This document shows positions 57,304 to 64,000 of a stretch of DNA of 64,000 bases, piece after piece. Under the pieces are notes generated by a model that searched no databases, was not told where the DNA came from, and saw only the letters and a program-made list of their open reading frames with translations. Both the position numbers and the translations under genes were made by a program. The number at the start of each line of letters is the position of its first letter. Within the stretch, counting starts at the first letter, position 1. This DNA is from Paracoccus solventivorans (GTDB lineage: Bacteria > Pseudomonadota > Alphaproteobacteria > Rhodobacterales > Rhodobacteraceae): contig NZ_FRCK01000004.1 in assembly GCF_900142875.1 (NCBI RefSeq), positions 62,001 to 126,000 on the forward strand, read 5' to 3'.

Positions 57304-58073
57304 TGGGGGCGCTGTCGCTGTTCCAGCTGGACGGGCGGCGGGCGCTGGTCACCGGCGCGGGGCAGGGCATCGGTTTCGCGCTGGCCCGGGGGCTGGCACA
57401 AGCGGGGGCGGCGGTGGTGCTGAACGGCCGCCGCGCCGAGGCGCTGGAACAGGCCGCCGCCACCCTGCGGGCCGAGGGGCTGGACGCCGCCACCCTGGCC
57501 TTTGACGTGACCGACGCCGATGCCGCCCGCGCCGCGATCGACGGGTTCGAGGCCGCAACCGGCCCCATCGACATCCTGGTGAACAACGCCGGCATCCAGC
57601 ATCGCGCGCCGCTCGAGGATTTCCCGCCCGAGGCGTTCCAGCGCCTGTTGCAGACCAATGTCGCCAGCCTGTTCAACGTCTCGCAGCCGGCGGCACGCCA
57701 CATGATCGCCCGCGGTCGCGGCAAGATCATCAACATCGCCAGCGTGCAGTCGATGCTGGCCCGGCCCGGCATCGCCCCCTATACCGCCACCAAGGGCGCG
57801 GTGGCGAACCTGACCAAGGGCATGGCCGCCGACTGGGCGCGCCACGGGCTGCAATGCAACGCGCTGGCGCCGGGGTATTTCGACACGCCGCTGAACGCCG
57901 CGCTTGTCGCCGACCCGGCATTCTGCGACTGGCTTGAGCGGCGCACCCCTGCCGGCCGCTGGGGCAAGGTCGAAGAGCTGGCCGGCGCGGCGGTGTTCCT
58001 GGCCTCGGACGCCTCGTCCTTTGTCAACGGGGCGGTGATCCATGTGGACGGCGGCATTACCGCCACGGTCTGA
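57303..58073 (+). CDS. SDR oxidoreductase, gluconate 5-dehydrogenase-like
   Basis: 256 residues, classical SDR: TGAGQGIG, NNAG, Ser in INIASVQS and YTATK active site. The start FQLDGRRALVTGAGQGIG and the tail VNGAVIHVDGGITATV resemble gluconate 5-dehydrogenase (IdnO type). Likely interconverts a keto-aldonate and an aldonate. Overlaps the preceding SDR gene. Confidence 0.87.
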   Translation: MGALSLFQLDGRRALVTGAGQGIGFALARGLAQAGAAVVLNGRRAEALEQAAATLRAEGLDAATLAFDVTDADAARAAIDGFEAATGPIDILVNNAGIQHRAPLEDFPPEAFQRLLQTNVASLFNVSQPAARHMIARGRGKIINIASVQSMLARPGIAPYTATKGAVANLTKGMAADWARHGLQCNALAPGYFDTPLNAALVADPAFCDWLERRTPAGRWGKVEELAGAAVFLASDASSFVNGAVIHVDGGITATV

Positions 58074-58094
58074 AACCGGCAAAGGGGGGACGCG

Positions 58095-59036
58095 ATGACC
58101 CGGATCCTGGCGGTCGGGCGGTATTCCGACGTCGATGCCGCCGCGCTGGCGGCAATGGGGGCGCAGGCGCTGCCCTCGGCCGCCGCGCTGGCGGCGCTGC
58201 CTGCCGCGCTGCGGGCGGAAGTCCACGGCGTCGCCTTCATGGGCCATGAAAGCTTCGGCGCGGCCGAGATGGATCTGCTGCCCGCGCTGCGGGTGATCGC
58301 CAATTTCGGCGTGGGCTACGACAATATTGACGTCGGGGCCGCTACCGCCCGCAAGGTGCTGGTCACCAACACCCCCGAGGTGCTCAGCGACGACGTGGCC
58401 GATCTGGCGGTCGGGATGCTGATCGCGCAGTCGCGCGGGTTCGAGGCGGGGATCGCTTCGGTCCGCTCGGGCGACTGGCAGCGCCGCGGCCCGCTGCCGC
58501 TGGCGCGGCGGGTGACCGGGCGGCGCGTCGGCATCCTGGGGCTGGGCCGCATCGGGCGCGAGATCGCCGACCGGCTGGCGGGTTTCAGATGCCAGATCCA
58601 TTACTGCGCCCGCACGCCCCGCCAGACCCCGGGCTGGACCCGCCACGGCGACCCGCTGTCGCTGGCCCGTGCCGTCGACGACCTGGTGGTCGCGGTGGTG
58701 GGGGGCGAGGAAACCCGCGGGCTGGTCTCGGCCGAGGTGATCGCGGCGCTGGGCCCCGACGGGGTGCTGGTCAACATCGCCCGCGGCTCGGTCGTGGATG
58801 AACCGGCGCTGATCGCGGCGCTGGAACAGGGGCGGCTGCGCGGCGCGGCGCTGGACGTGTTCTGGAACGAACCGGCGGTTGACCCCCGGCTGGCGGCGCT
58901 GCCGAACCTGCTGCCCCTGCCGCATGTCGGTTCCGCCACGGTGGAAAGCCGCGCCGCCATGGGCGAGCTGCAACGGCGCAACCTGTCGGCGGTGCTGGCG
59001 GGCCAGGCGGCGGTGACCCCGATCAACGCGCCATGA
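58095..59036 (+). CDS. D-isomer-specific 2-hydroxyacid dehydrogenase
   Basis: 313 residues. NAD(P) motif GILGLGRIGREIADRL at about residues 149-164, the Arg in NIARGSVVDEPAL, Glu in ALDVFWNEPAVD and the His in LLPLPHVGSATVESR. Family includes glyoxylate/hydroxypyruvate and 2-keto-gluconate reductases; here a 2-keto-aldonate or glyoxylate/hydroxypyruvate is plausible. Overlaps the regulator gene by ATGA. Confidence 0.88.
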   Translation: MTRILAVGRYSDVDAAALAAMGAQALPSAAALAALPAALRAEVHGVAFMGHESFGAAEMDLLPALRVIANFGVGYDNIDVGAATARKVLVTNTPEVLSDDVADLAVGMLIAQSRGFEAGIASVRSGDWQRRGPLPLARRVTGRRVGILGLGRIGREIADRLAGFRCQIHYCARTPRQTPGWTRHGDPLSLARAVDDLVVAVVGGEETRGLVSAEVIAALGPDGVLVNIARGSVVDEPALIAALEQGRLRGAALDVFWNEPAVDPRLAALPNLLPLPHVGSATVESRAAMGELQRRNLSAVLAGQAAVTPINAP

Positions 59037-59746
59037 CCCAGAACCCGGTTCCCGACGCGCCCGACAGCGACCCGACCCGCCCGACGGCGCTGGCCCGGCG
59101 CCTGCGCCGCGAGATCCTGACCGGCGTGCTGCCCCCCGGCAGCCCGATCAAGGAACGCGACCACGCCGAGCGTCTGGGCGTCAGCCGCACGCCGCTGCGC
59201 GAGGCGGTGCGGGTGCTGGCGCAGGAAGGGCTGGTGACGCTGCGCCCGCTGCGCAGCCCCGTCGTCGCCGACCCCGGGCTGGCCGAGGTGCTGGACGAGA
59301 TCGCCGTGCTGCGCCGGCTGGAACTGTTCGGGGGCGAGCTCGCCTGCGCCCATGCCACCGCCGACGAGATCGCCCATATCGCCCGGCTGGCCGAGGCGGT
59401 GGCCCGCGACCATGCCACCGGCGACCGGCTGGACGTGTTCGACCTGGACATGGAGATGCACCGCGCCATCGTCGCCGCCGGGCACAACCCGGCGCTGGCC
59501 CGCACCCATGGCGAATATCTGGCGCGGCTGTGGCGGATCCGCTTTCTGTCCGCCAGCACCCGCACCGATGCCGAACGCGTGCTGCACGACCACCGCGGCA
59601 TGATCGAGGCGCTGGTGGCGCGCGACGCGGCGCGGATGCTGGCCCATATCGATTCGCATTTCGACGGGCTGACCCGCAACGTCGCCACCCATTTCCGCAC
59701 CGAAGGCCGCGAGCGGCCGGGCGGCATGGCGGAGGACGGGCCGTGA
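59033..59746 (+). CDS. GntR-family regulator, FCD domain
   Basis: 237 residues. N-terminal winged helix (ALARRLRREILTGVLPPGSPIKERDHAERLGVSRTPLREAVRVLAQEGLV), C-terminal all-helical FCD ligand domain with Asp/His metal residues (DLDMEMHRAIVAAGHN, LHDHRGMIEAL). Candidate binder of TGGTATACCA sites at 54580 and 54700. Coupled to genes on both sides. Confidence 0.9.
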   Translation: MTQNPVPDAPDSDPTRPTALARRLRREILTGVLPPGSPIKERDHAERLGVSRTPLREAVRVLAQEGLVTLRPLRSPVVADPGLAEVLDEIAVLRRLELFGGELACAHATADEIAHIARLAEAVARDHATGDRLDVFDLDMEMHRAIVAAGHNPALARTHGEYLARLWRIRFLSASTRTDAERVLHDHRGMIEALVARDAARMLAHIDSHFDGLTRNVATHFRTEGRERPGGMAEDGP

Positions 59747-60654
59747 CCGCTCTGGACTGGATCGCCGCCGACTGGGGCACCAGCCGCTTGCGGCTGTGGG
59801 CCGTGGGGACCGGCGGCGAGGTGCTGGCGCAGGCGCAATCCCCGGCCGGGATGGGCGCGCTGGCGCCGGCCGAGTTTGAACCGGCGCTGCTGTCGCTGGC
59901 CGGCGGCTGGCTGCCGGATTCGGGCGCGATCCCGGTGGTCGCCTGCGGCATGGTCGGCGCCCGCCAGGGCTGGATCGACGCCGGCTATCGCGCGGTTCCC
60001 TGCCCGCCGCTCGCGCCGCCGCTGGCGCGTGCGCCCACCAGCGACCCCAGGCTCTCGGTGTGGATCGTCCCCGGGTTGTCGCAATTGAAACCTTCGGCCG
60101 ATGTGATGCGGGGCGAGGAAACCCAGATCGCCGGGGTGCTGGCCGCCCGTCCCGGCTGGGACGGGGTGGTCTGCCTGCCCGGCACCCACAGCAAATGGGC
60201 CGAGGTCTCTGCCGGCGAGGTGGTCAGCTTCCGCAGCTTCATGACCGGAGAGCTGTTCGCCCTGCTGTCGGCGCAATCGGTGCTGCGCCACGGGATCGCG
60301 GCGCAGGATGCGGACCCGGGCGCAGATTTCGACGCCGCTGTGGCCGAAACCCTGTCGCGCCCGCAGGCGCTGGCCGCGCGGCTGTTTTCCCTGCGGGCCG
60401 AGGCGCTGCTGGAGGGGCTCGACCCCGCCACCGCCCGCGAACGCCTGTCGGGCTGGCTGATCGGCGCGGAACTGGCCGCCGCCCGCCCGTGGTGGCTGGG
60501 CCGCGACGTGGTGATCGTCGGCGACGCGCTGGCCGGCGCCTATGCCCGCGCGCTGGCCGCGCAAGGGGTGCAGGCGGCAAGGATGCGCTCGGACAGCGTG
60601 ACGCTGGCCGGGCTGGCCATGGCCCGCGCCCTGCTGCGAAAGGACGGGACATGA
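59743..60654 (+). CDS. dgoK: 2-dehydro-3-deoxygalactonokinase
   Basis: Phosphorylates 2-keto-3-deoxygalactonate (KDGal) before aldol cleavage. 303 residues; DgoK family start IAADWGTSRLRLWAV, CGMVGARQGWIDAGY, VCLPGTHSKWAEV, FMTGELFALL and VIVGDALAGAYARAL. GTG start overlapping the regulator stop (GTGA). Family KDGK sugar specificity cannot be read from sequence alone. Confidence 0.9.
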   Translation: MTALDWIAADWGTSRLRLWAVGTGGEVLAQAQSPAGMGALAPAEFEPALLSLAGGWLPDSGAIPVVACGMVGARQGWIDAGYRAVPCPPLAPPLARAPTSDPRLSVWIVPGLSQLKPSADVMRGEETQIAGVLAARPGWDGVVCLPGTHSKWAEVSAGEVVSFRSFMTGELFALLSAQSVLRHGIAAQDADPGADFDAAVAETLSRPQALAARLFSLRAEALLEGLDPATARERLSGWLIGAELAAARPWWLGRDVVIVGDALAGAYARALAAQGVQAARMRSDSVTLAGLAMARALLRKDGT

Positions 60655-61256
60655 GCCGCAACCTGATCGCCATCCTGCGCGGGATCACCCCGGCCGAGGT
60701 GCTGGACCACGCCGCCGCCCTGCTGGACGCCGGGATCGAGGCGATCGAAGTGCCGCTGAACTCGCCCGAGCCTTGGGACAGCATCGCGCGGCTGCTGGAC
60801 CGCCACGGCGCGCAGGCGCGGATCGGGGCGGGAACGGTGCTGACCGTCGCGCAGGTGCAGCGGCTGGCGGGGATGGGGGCGCGGCTGGTGGTCTCGCCCG
60901 ACTGCAACCCGGCGGTGATCGCGGCCACCCGCGCGGCGGGGATGGAAAGCTGGCCCGGGGTGATGACCCCGACCGAATGCCTGTCGGCGATCGCCGCCGG
61001 GGCGACGGGGCTGAAGCTGTTCCCGGCCTCGATCATCGGGCCGGGCGGGCTGGCGGCGATCCGCGCGGTGCTGCCGCCCGCGCTGCCGGTCTATGCGGTG
61101 GGCGGCGCCGGGCCGGATGATTTCGCCGTCTGGCGCGCGGCCGGGGCCGCGGGCTTCGGCCTCGGCTCGGCGCTCTACCGCCCGGGACAGACCCCGCAGC
61201 AGACCGCCGCCGCCGCCGCCGCGGTGGTCGTCGCCTGGGACGCCTGCGCCCGCTGA
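60651..61256 (+). CDS. dgoA: 2-dehydro-3-deoxy-6-phosphogalactonate aldolase
   Basis: Splits KDPGal to pyruvate and glyceraldehyde-3-phosphate. 201 residues, class I KDPG/KDPGal aldolase. RGITPAEV, Glu in EAIEVPLNSPEPW, IGAGTVLT, and the Schiff-base Lys in GLKLFPASIIGP. PLNSPEP favours KDPGal over KDPG specificity. Overlaps dgoK by ATGA. Confidence 0.92.
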   Translation: MSRNLIAILRGITPAEVLDHAAALLDAGIEAIEVPLNSPEPWDSIARLLDRHGAQARIGAGTVLTVAQVQRLAGMGARLVVSPDCNPAVIAATRAAGMESWPGVMTPTECLSAIAAGATGLKLFPASIIGPGGLAAIRAVLPPALPVYAVGGAGPDDFAVWRAAGAAGFGLGSALYRPGQTPQQTAAAAAAVVVAWDACAR

Positions 61257-61325
61257 GCAGCCGCGCAACCGGGAATCGCCCCTTGTCCGCCTCGGACTCT
61301 CTTGCACAACCCCGACAAGCCGCTA

Positions 61326-61335
61326 ACGTATACAT
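61326..61335. promoter_or_regulatory. Possible operator before the DenD-like gene
   Basis: ACGTATACAT, a near-palindrome with the core GTATAC, lies 19 bases before the DenD-like start in the 97-base gap. It could be a site of the second GntR regulator, but this is one weak copy. Confidence 0.3.
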
Positions 61336-61353
61336 AAACGGTAAGAGGGGCTC

Positions 61354-62325
61354 ATGGACATCCTGATTCTTGGCGCTGCCGGCATGGTCGGGCGCAAGCT
61401 GGCAGAGGCATTGCTGGATACAGGGCGGCTTGGCGAGGGCGAGATCGCCCGGCTGACGCTGTTCGACGTGGTGCCCTCGGACCTGCAATCGCGCGGCGCC
61501 GTCGCGGTGGAAACCCGCGCCGGCGATATCGCCGACCCGGCCACGGTGCAGGCGCTGGTGGCGCAGCGCCCCGATGTGATCTTCCACCTTGCCGCCATCG
61601 TCTCGGGCGAGGCCGAGGCCGATTTCGACAAGGGCTACCGCATCAACCTGGACGGCACCCGCCTGCTGTTCGAGGCGATCCGCGCCCAGCCCGACTATCG
61701 CCCGCGCGTGGTCTATACCTCGTCCATCGCGGTGTTCGGCGCCCCCTTTGCCGAGCCGATCACCGACGATTTCGTGCCCGCGCCGATGACCAGCTACGGC
61801 ACCCAGAAGCTGATCGGAGAGCTGCTGCTGAACGACTATACCCGCCGCGGCATCTTCGACGGCATCGGCATCCGGCTGCCCACCATCGTCGTGCGCCCCG
61901 GCAAGCCCAACAAGGCTGCCTCGGGGTTCTTTTCCGGCATCATCCGCGAGCCGCTGGCCGGGGTCGAGGCCGTGCTGCCGGTCGAGGACGACGTGCGCCA
62001 CTGGGTCGCCAGCCCCGCCGCCGCCACCGGGTTTCTGCTGCACGCGGCCACCATGGATCTGGCGCCGCTGGGCGCAAGGCGCTGCCTGACCATGCCCGGC
62101 CTGTCGATCAGCGTGGCCGAGATGATCGCGGCGCTGCGCGAGGTCGCGGGCGACGATGTCGCCGCGCTGATCCGGCGCGAACCCGACGCCACCATCCGCG
62201 GCATCGTCGCGGGCTGGCCGCGCGACTTTGCCCCCGACCGGGCGCTGGCCGCGGGGTTCACCGCCGACGCCAGTTTCCAGGACATCATCCGCGCCCATAT
62301 CCGCGACACGGCGGCAGGCGGCTGA
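61354..62325 (+). CDS. denD: DenD-like NAD-dependent dehydrogenase/epimerase family protein
   Basis: 323 residues of the extended SDR (epimerase) type. ILGAAGMVGRKLAEALL near the N-terminus, LDGTRLLFEAI, YTSSIAVFG, and the YGTQK active site. It resembles DenD, D-erythronate dehydrogenase. No denK/denI-type partners are adjacent, so the substrate could be a related sugar acid. RBS AAGAGGGG before the ATG. Overlaps the next gene (TGATGG). Confidence 0.8.
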   Translation: MDILILGAAGMVGRKLAEALLDTGRLGEGEIARLTLFDVVPSDLQSRGAVAVETRAGDIADPATVQALVAQRPDVIFHLAAIVSGEAEADFDKGYRINLDGTRLLFEAIRAQPDYRPRVVYTSSIAVFGAPFAEPITDDFVPAPMTSYGTQKLIGELLLNDYTRRGIFDGIGIRLPTIVVRPGKPNKAASGFFSGIIREPLAGVEAVLPVEDDVRHWVASPAAATGFLLHAATMDLAPLGARRCLTMPGLSISVAEMIAALREVAGDDVAALIRREPDATIRGIVAGWPRDFAPDRALAAGFTADASFQDIIRAHIRDTAAGG

Positions 62326-63107
62326 TGGCGGCGGCGCGCGAGGTCAGGCCCGCCAGCCCGCGCCGGGGGGTCCGCCACCACCCGACGCTGGCGGGGCTGG
62401 CCGAGCTGCCCGCGCGCGACCGTGCCTATCAGGACCTGCGCTATCGCATCCTGACCGGGCGGCTGGCCCCCGGCACCACGCTGCTGGAAACGGAACTCGC
62501 CGCGCTGCTGTCGCTGTCGCGTACCCCGGTGCGCGAGGCCGCGATTCGCCTGGCCGAAGAGGGGCTGCTGGAAATCCGCCCCCGCCACGGCATCACCGTG
62601 CGCAGCCTGTCGCCGGGGGATGTGCGCGACATCCTCGACGTGTTCTCGGCACTCGAGATCAAGGCGGTCGAGCTGGTCGCCCGCCGCGGCATCTCGGCGG
62701 CCGAGGCCGCGCGACTGGACGCGCTGCTCGACCGGATGGAACGCAACACCGCCGCGGGCGACATCGCGCGCTGGTCCGATCTGGACGACGATTTCCATTC
62801 CTCGCTGGTGGCGCTGTGCAACAACCCGCGGTTGCAGCGCACGCTGGGGGAATACTGGGGCCAGCAATATCTGGCCCGGCAGATGGTGGTGCGGCTGCGG
62901 CCGCTGCCGCTGCAATCCGATATCGAGCACCGCGAGATCATGGCGGCGATCAAGGCCGGCGACCCGGCCGCCGCCCGCGCGGCCCACACCCGCCACCGCG
63001 ACCGCGCCGACCACCTGCAGCTGTCGCTGCTGCACGCGCATCTTTCGGGCGCGCAGCCCGGGCCCGCGCCGATCCCCCGAACCCCCGAGCAAGAGGAAAG
63101 CCCATGA
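62325..63107 (+). CDS. GntR-family regulator, FCD domain (second)
   Basis: 260 residues. Winged helix about 30-100 (RAYQDLRYRILTGRLAPGTTLLETELAALLSLSRTPVREAAIRLAEEGLL), FCD domain about 105-240 (DDDFHSSLVALCNNPRLQRTL, LPLQSDIEHREIMAAI). Unusual basic N-terminal extension (REVRPASPRRGVRHH). Second candidate regulator of the sugar-acid genes. Overlaps the following SDR gene by ATGA. Confidence 0.9.
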   Translation: MAAAREVRPASPRRGVRHHPTLAGLAELPARDRAYQDLRYRILTGRLAPGTTLLETELAALLSLSRTPVREAAIRLAEEGLLEIRPRHGITVRSLSPGDVRDILDVFSALEIKAVELVARRGISAAEAARLDALLDRMERNTAAGDIARWSDLDDDFHSSLVALCNNPRLQRTLGEYWGQQYLARQMVVRLRPLPLQSDIEHREIMAAIKAGDPAAARAAHTRHRDRADHLQLSLLHAHLSGAQPGPAPIPRTPEQEESP

Positions 63108-63838
63108 ACCGTATCGACTTGCAAGGCCGCCGGGCCGTGGTGACCGGGGGCGCGCAAGGGATCGGCCTTGCCATCGCCCGCCGTTTCCTCGCCAGCGGCG
63201 CCGAGGTGGTGATCTGGGACCGCCAGCAGGATCAGGCCGCACAGGCCGCGGCCGCGCTGGGTCCGGCGGCCAGCGCCCGCGCGCTGGACCTGACCGACGA
63301 CGCCGCGGTGGCCAAGGCCGCTGCCGAGGCCGGCGCCATCGACATTCTGGTCAACAATGCCGGAATCACCGGCGGCAACGGGCTGTTGTGGGATCTCGAC
63401 CCCGCGGGCTGGCGGCAGGTGATGGAGGTCAACCTGAACGCGCCCTTCGTGGTCTGCCGGGCGCTGGTGCCGGGGATGATCGCGCGCGGCTACGGCCGCA
63501 TCGTCAACATCGCCTCGGTCGCCGGGAAAGAGGGCAACCCGAACGCGGCGCATTACTCGGCCTCCAAGGCCGGGCTGATCGCGCTGACAAAATCGCTGGG
63601 CAAGGAGCTGGCCGGAACCGGGGTCATCGCCAATTGCATCACCCCCGCCGCGGCGCGCACCCCGATCTTCGACCAGATGACCCAGCAGCATATCGACTAC
63701 ATGCTGTCGAAAATCCCGCTGGCGCGATTCCTGGAACCCGACGAGGTGGCGGCGCTGGTGGCGTGGCTTTCCTCCGAGGACTGCAGCTTCTCGACCGGCG
63801 CCGTGTTCGACATTTCCGGCGGCCGCGCCACCTACTGA
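63104..63838 (+). CDS. SDR oxidoreductase, 2-keto-3-deoxy-sugar-acid dehydrogenase-like
   Basis: 244 residues. TGGAQGIG, NNAGITGGNG, Ser in NIASVAGKEGNPN and YSASK catalytic motifs, EDCSFSTGAVFDISGGRATY end. It resembles FabG-like dehydrogenases that oxidise 2-keto-3-deoxy-L-fuconate/rhamnonate or sugars; the exact substrate is not clear. AAGAGGAAAG precedes the ATG. Last gene of the plus-strand operon. Confidence 0.87.
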   Translation: MNRIDLQGRRAVVTGGAQGIGLAIARRFLASGAEVVIWDRQQDQAAQAAAALGPAASARALDLTDDAAVAKAAAEAGAIDILVNNAGITGGNGLLWDLDPAGWRQVMEVNLNAPFVVCRALVPGMIARGYGRIVNIASVAGKEGNPNAAHYSASKAGLIALTKSLGKELAGTGVIANCITPAAARTPIFDQMTQQHIDYMLSKIPLARFLEPDEVAALVAWLSSEDCSFSTGAVFDISGGRATY

Positions 63839-63870
63839 GCCGGGCGGGCAGGGCGCTCGCCAACGCGGCT

Positions 63871-63894
63871 CTTTCTTCCCTGCCCAAATACCCC
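63871..63894 (-). repeat. Dispersed element, copy 8
   Basis: On the minus strand GGGGTATTTGGGCAGGGAAG plus AAAG, downstream of the partial minus-strand gene at the window end and next to a GCGGGGGC/GCCCCCGC stem (63901-63918), in the standard order. Confidence 0.6.
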
Positions 63895-63929
63895 GGGGGC
63901 GCGGGGGCTGGCCCCCGCTCCGGCCGCGC

Positions 63930-64000
63930 TCAGATCACGTTCCGCTCGCGATAGGTGCGCAGGAAGGACTGGATGCGCGGGTCCTCGGGCTCGCGCAGGA
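63930..64000 (-). CDS. 3' end of a gene, perhaps an ABC transporter ATPase
   Basis: Only the last 22 codons lie in the window, ending LREPEDPRIQSFLRTYRERNVI and a TGA. The EPEDPRIQSFLR pattern is like the C-termini of polar amino-acid ABC ATPases (DPRTQAFL), but this is too short to name. An uptake system next to a catabolic cluster would make sense. Confidence 0.4.
   Translation of the reverse strand, partial: LREPEDPRIQSFLRTYRERNVI

Overview
The window looks like a piece of a GC-rich alphaproteobacterial chromosome, most probably a Rhodobacteraceae member close to Paracoccus. The pointers are a form IC (red-type) RuBisCO operon with CbbX, a PQQ methanol dehydrogenase locus of XoxF type with glutathione-dependent formaldehyde oxidation, an EcfG-NepR-PhyR general stress module, and the rho/mnmE/mnmG/rsmG/parA/parB block facing aroE/coaE/dnaQ, a layout typical of the alphaproteobacterial replication origin. 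This assignment is inferred from gene content and protein resemblance, not from a database search.

Layout: 1-4.7 kb holds the end of a Calvin-cycle operon (cbbL partial, cbbS, cbbX, rpe, cbbY, cbbZ). A FlhS/FlhR-like two-component system follows at 4.8-6.8 kb. Then come panC, epmA and efp. From 9.6 to 20.0 kb lies a compact selenocysteine island: selD, divergent from fdoG (in-frame UGA at 11414-11416 with a downstream hairpin), fdoH, fdoI, fdhE, selA, selB and the tRNA-Sec gene. From 20.1 to 33.9 kb, all on the minus strand, is the C1 oxidation locus: gfa, flhA, a ClpP-like peptidase, a GNAT protein, fghA, xoxF, a c-type cytochrome, xoxJ, a CXXXCW rhodanese-like protein, and a set of quinoprotein-associated proteins with an ABC transporter. 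Together these convert methanol to formaldehyde, formate and CO2, and the CO2 can be fixed by RuBisCO, so the first 34 kb reads as one autotrophic-methylotrophic metabolism.

From 34 to 49.4 kb is housekeeping: grpE, hrcA, rph, rdgB, a RidA-like gene, hemW, parB, parA, rsmG, mnmG, mnmE, rho, hemJ, then a 439-bp gene-free segment with DnaA-box-like sites and an AT-rich core (candidate oriC), then aroE, coaE, dnaQ and yihY reading away from it. Two parS-like palindromes lie inside the 5' ends of rsmG and mnmG. At 49.4-52.9 kb is the general stress response module (HisKA_2 kinase, EcfG, a 48-residue NepR, PhyR) with a good EcfG-type promoter.

From 53.4 to 63.8 kb is a sugar-acid catabolic cluster: a XylX-like dehydratase divergent from a XylD-like dehydratase, three SDR dehydrogenases, a D-2-hydroxyacid dehydrogenase, two GntR/FCD regulators, a KDGal kinase, a KDPGal aldolase and a DenD-like dehydrogenase. 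Two TGGTATACCA palindromes flank the divergent promoter. A short intergenic element (GC hairpin, GGGATATTT, purine-rich tail) recurs at least eight times across the window. No rRNA, CRISPR, prophage or insertion sequence was seen.
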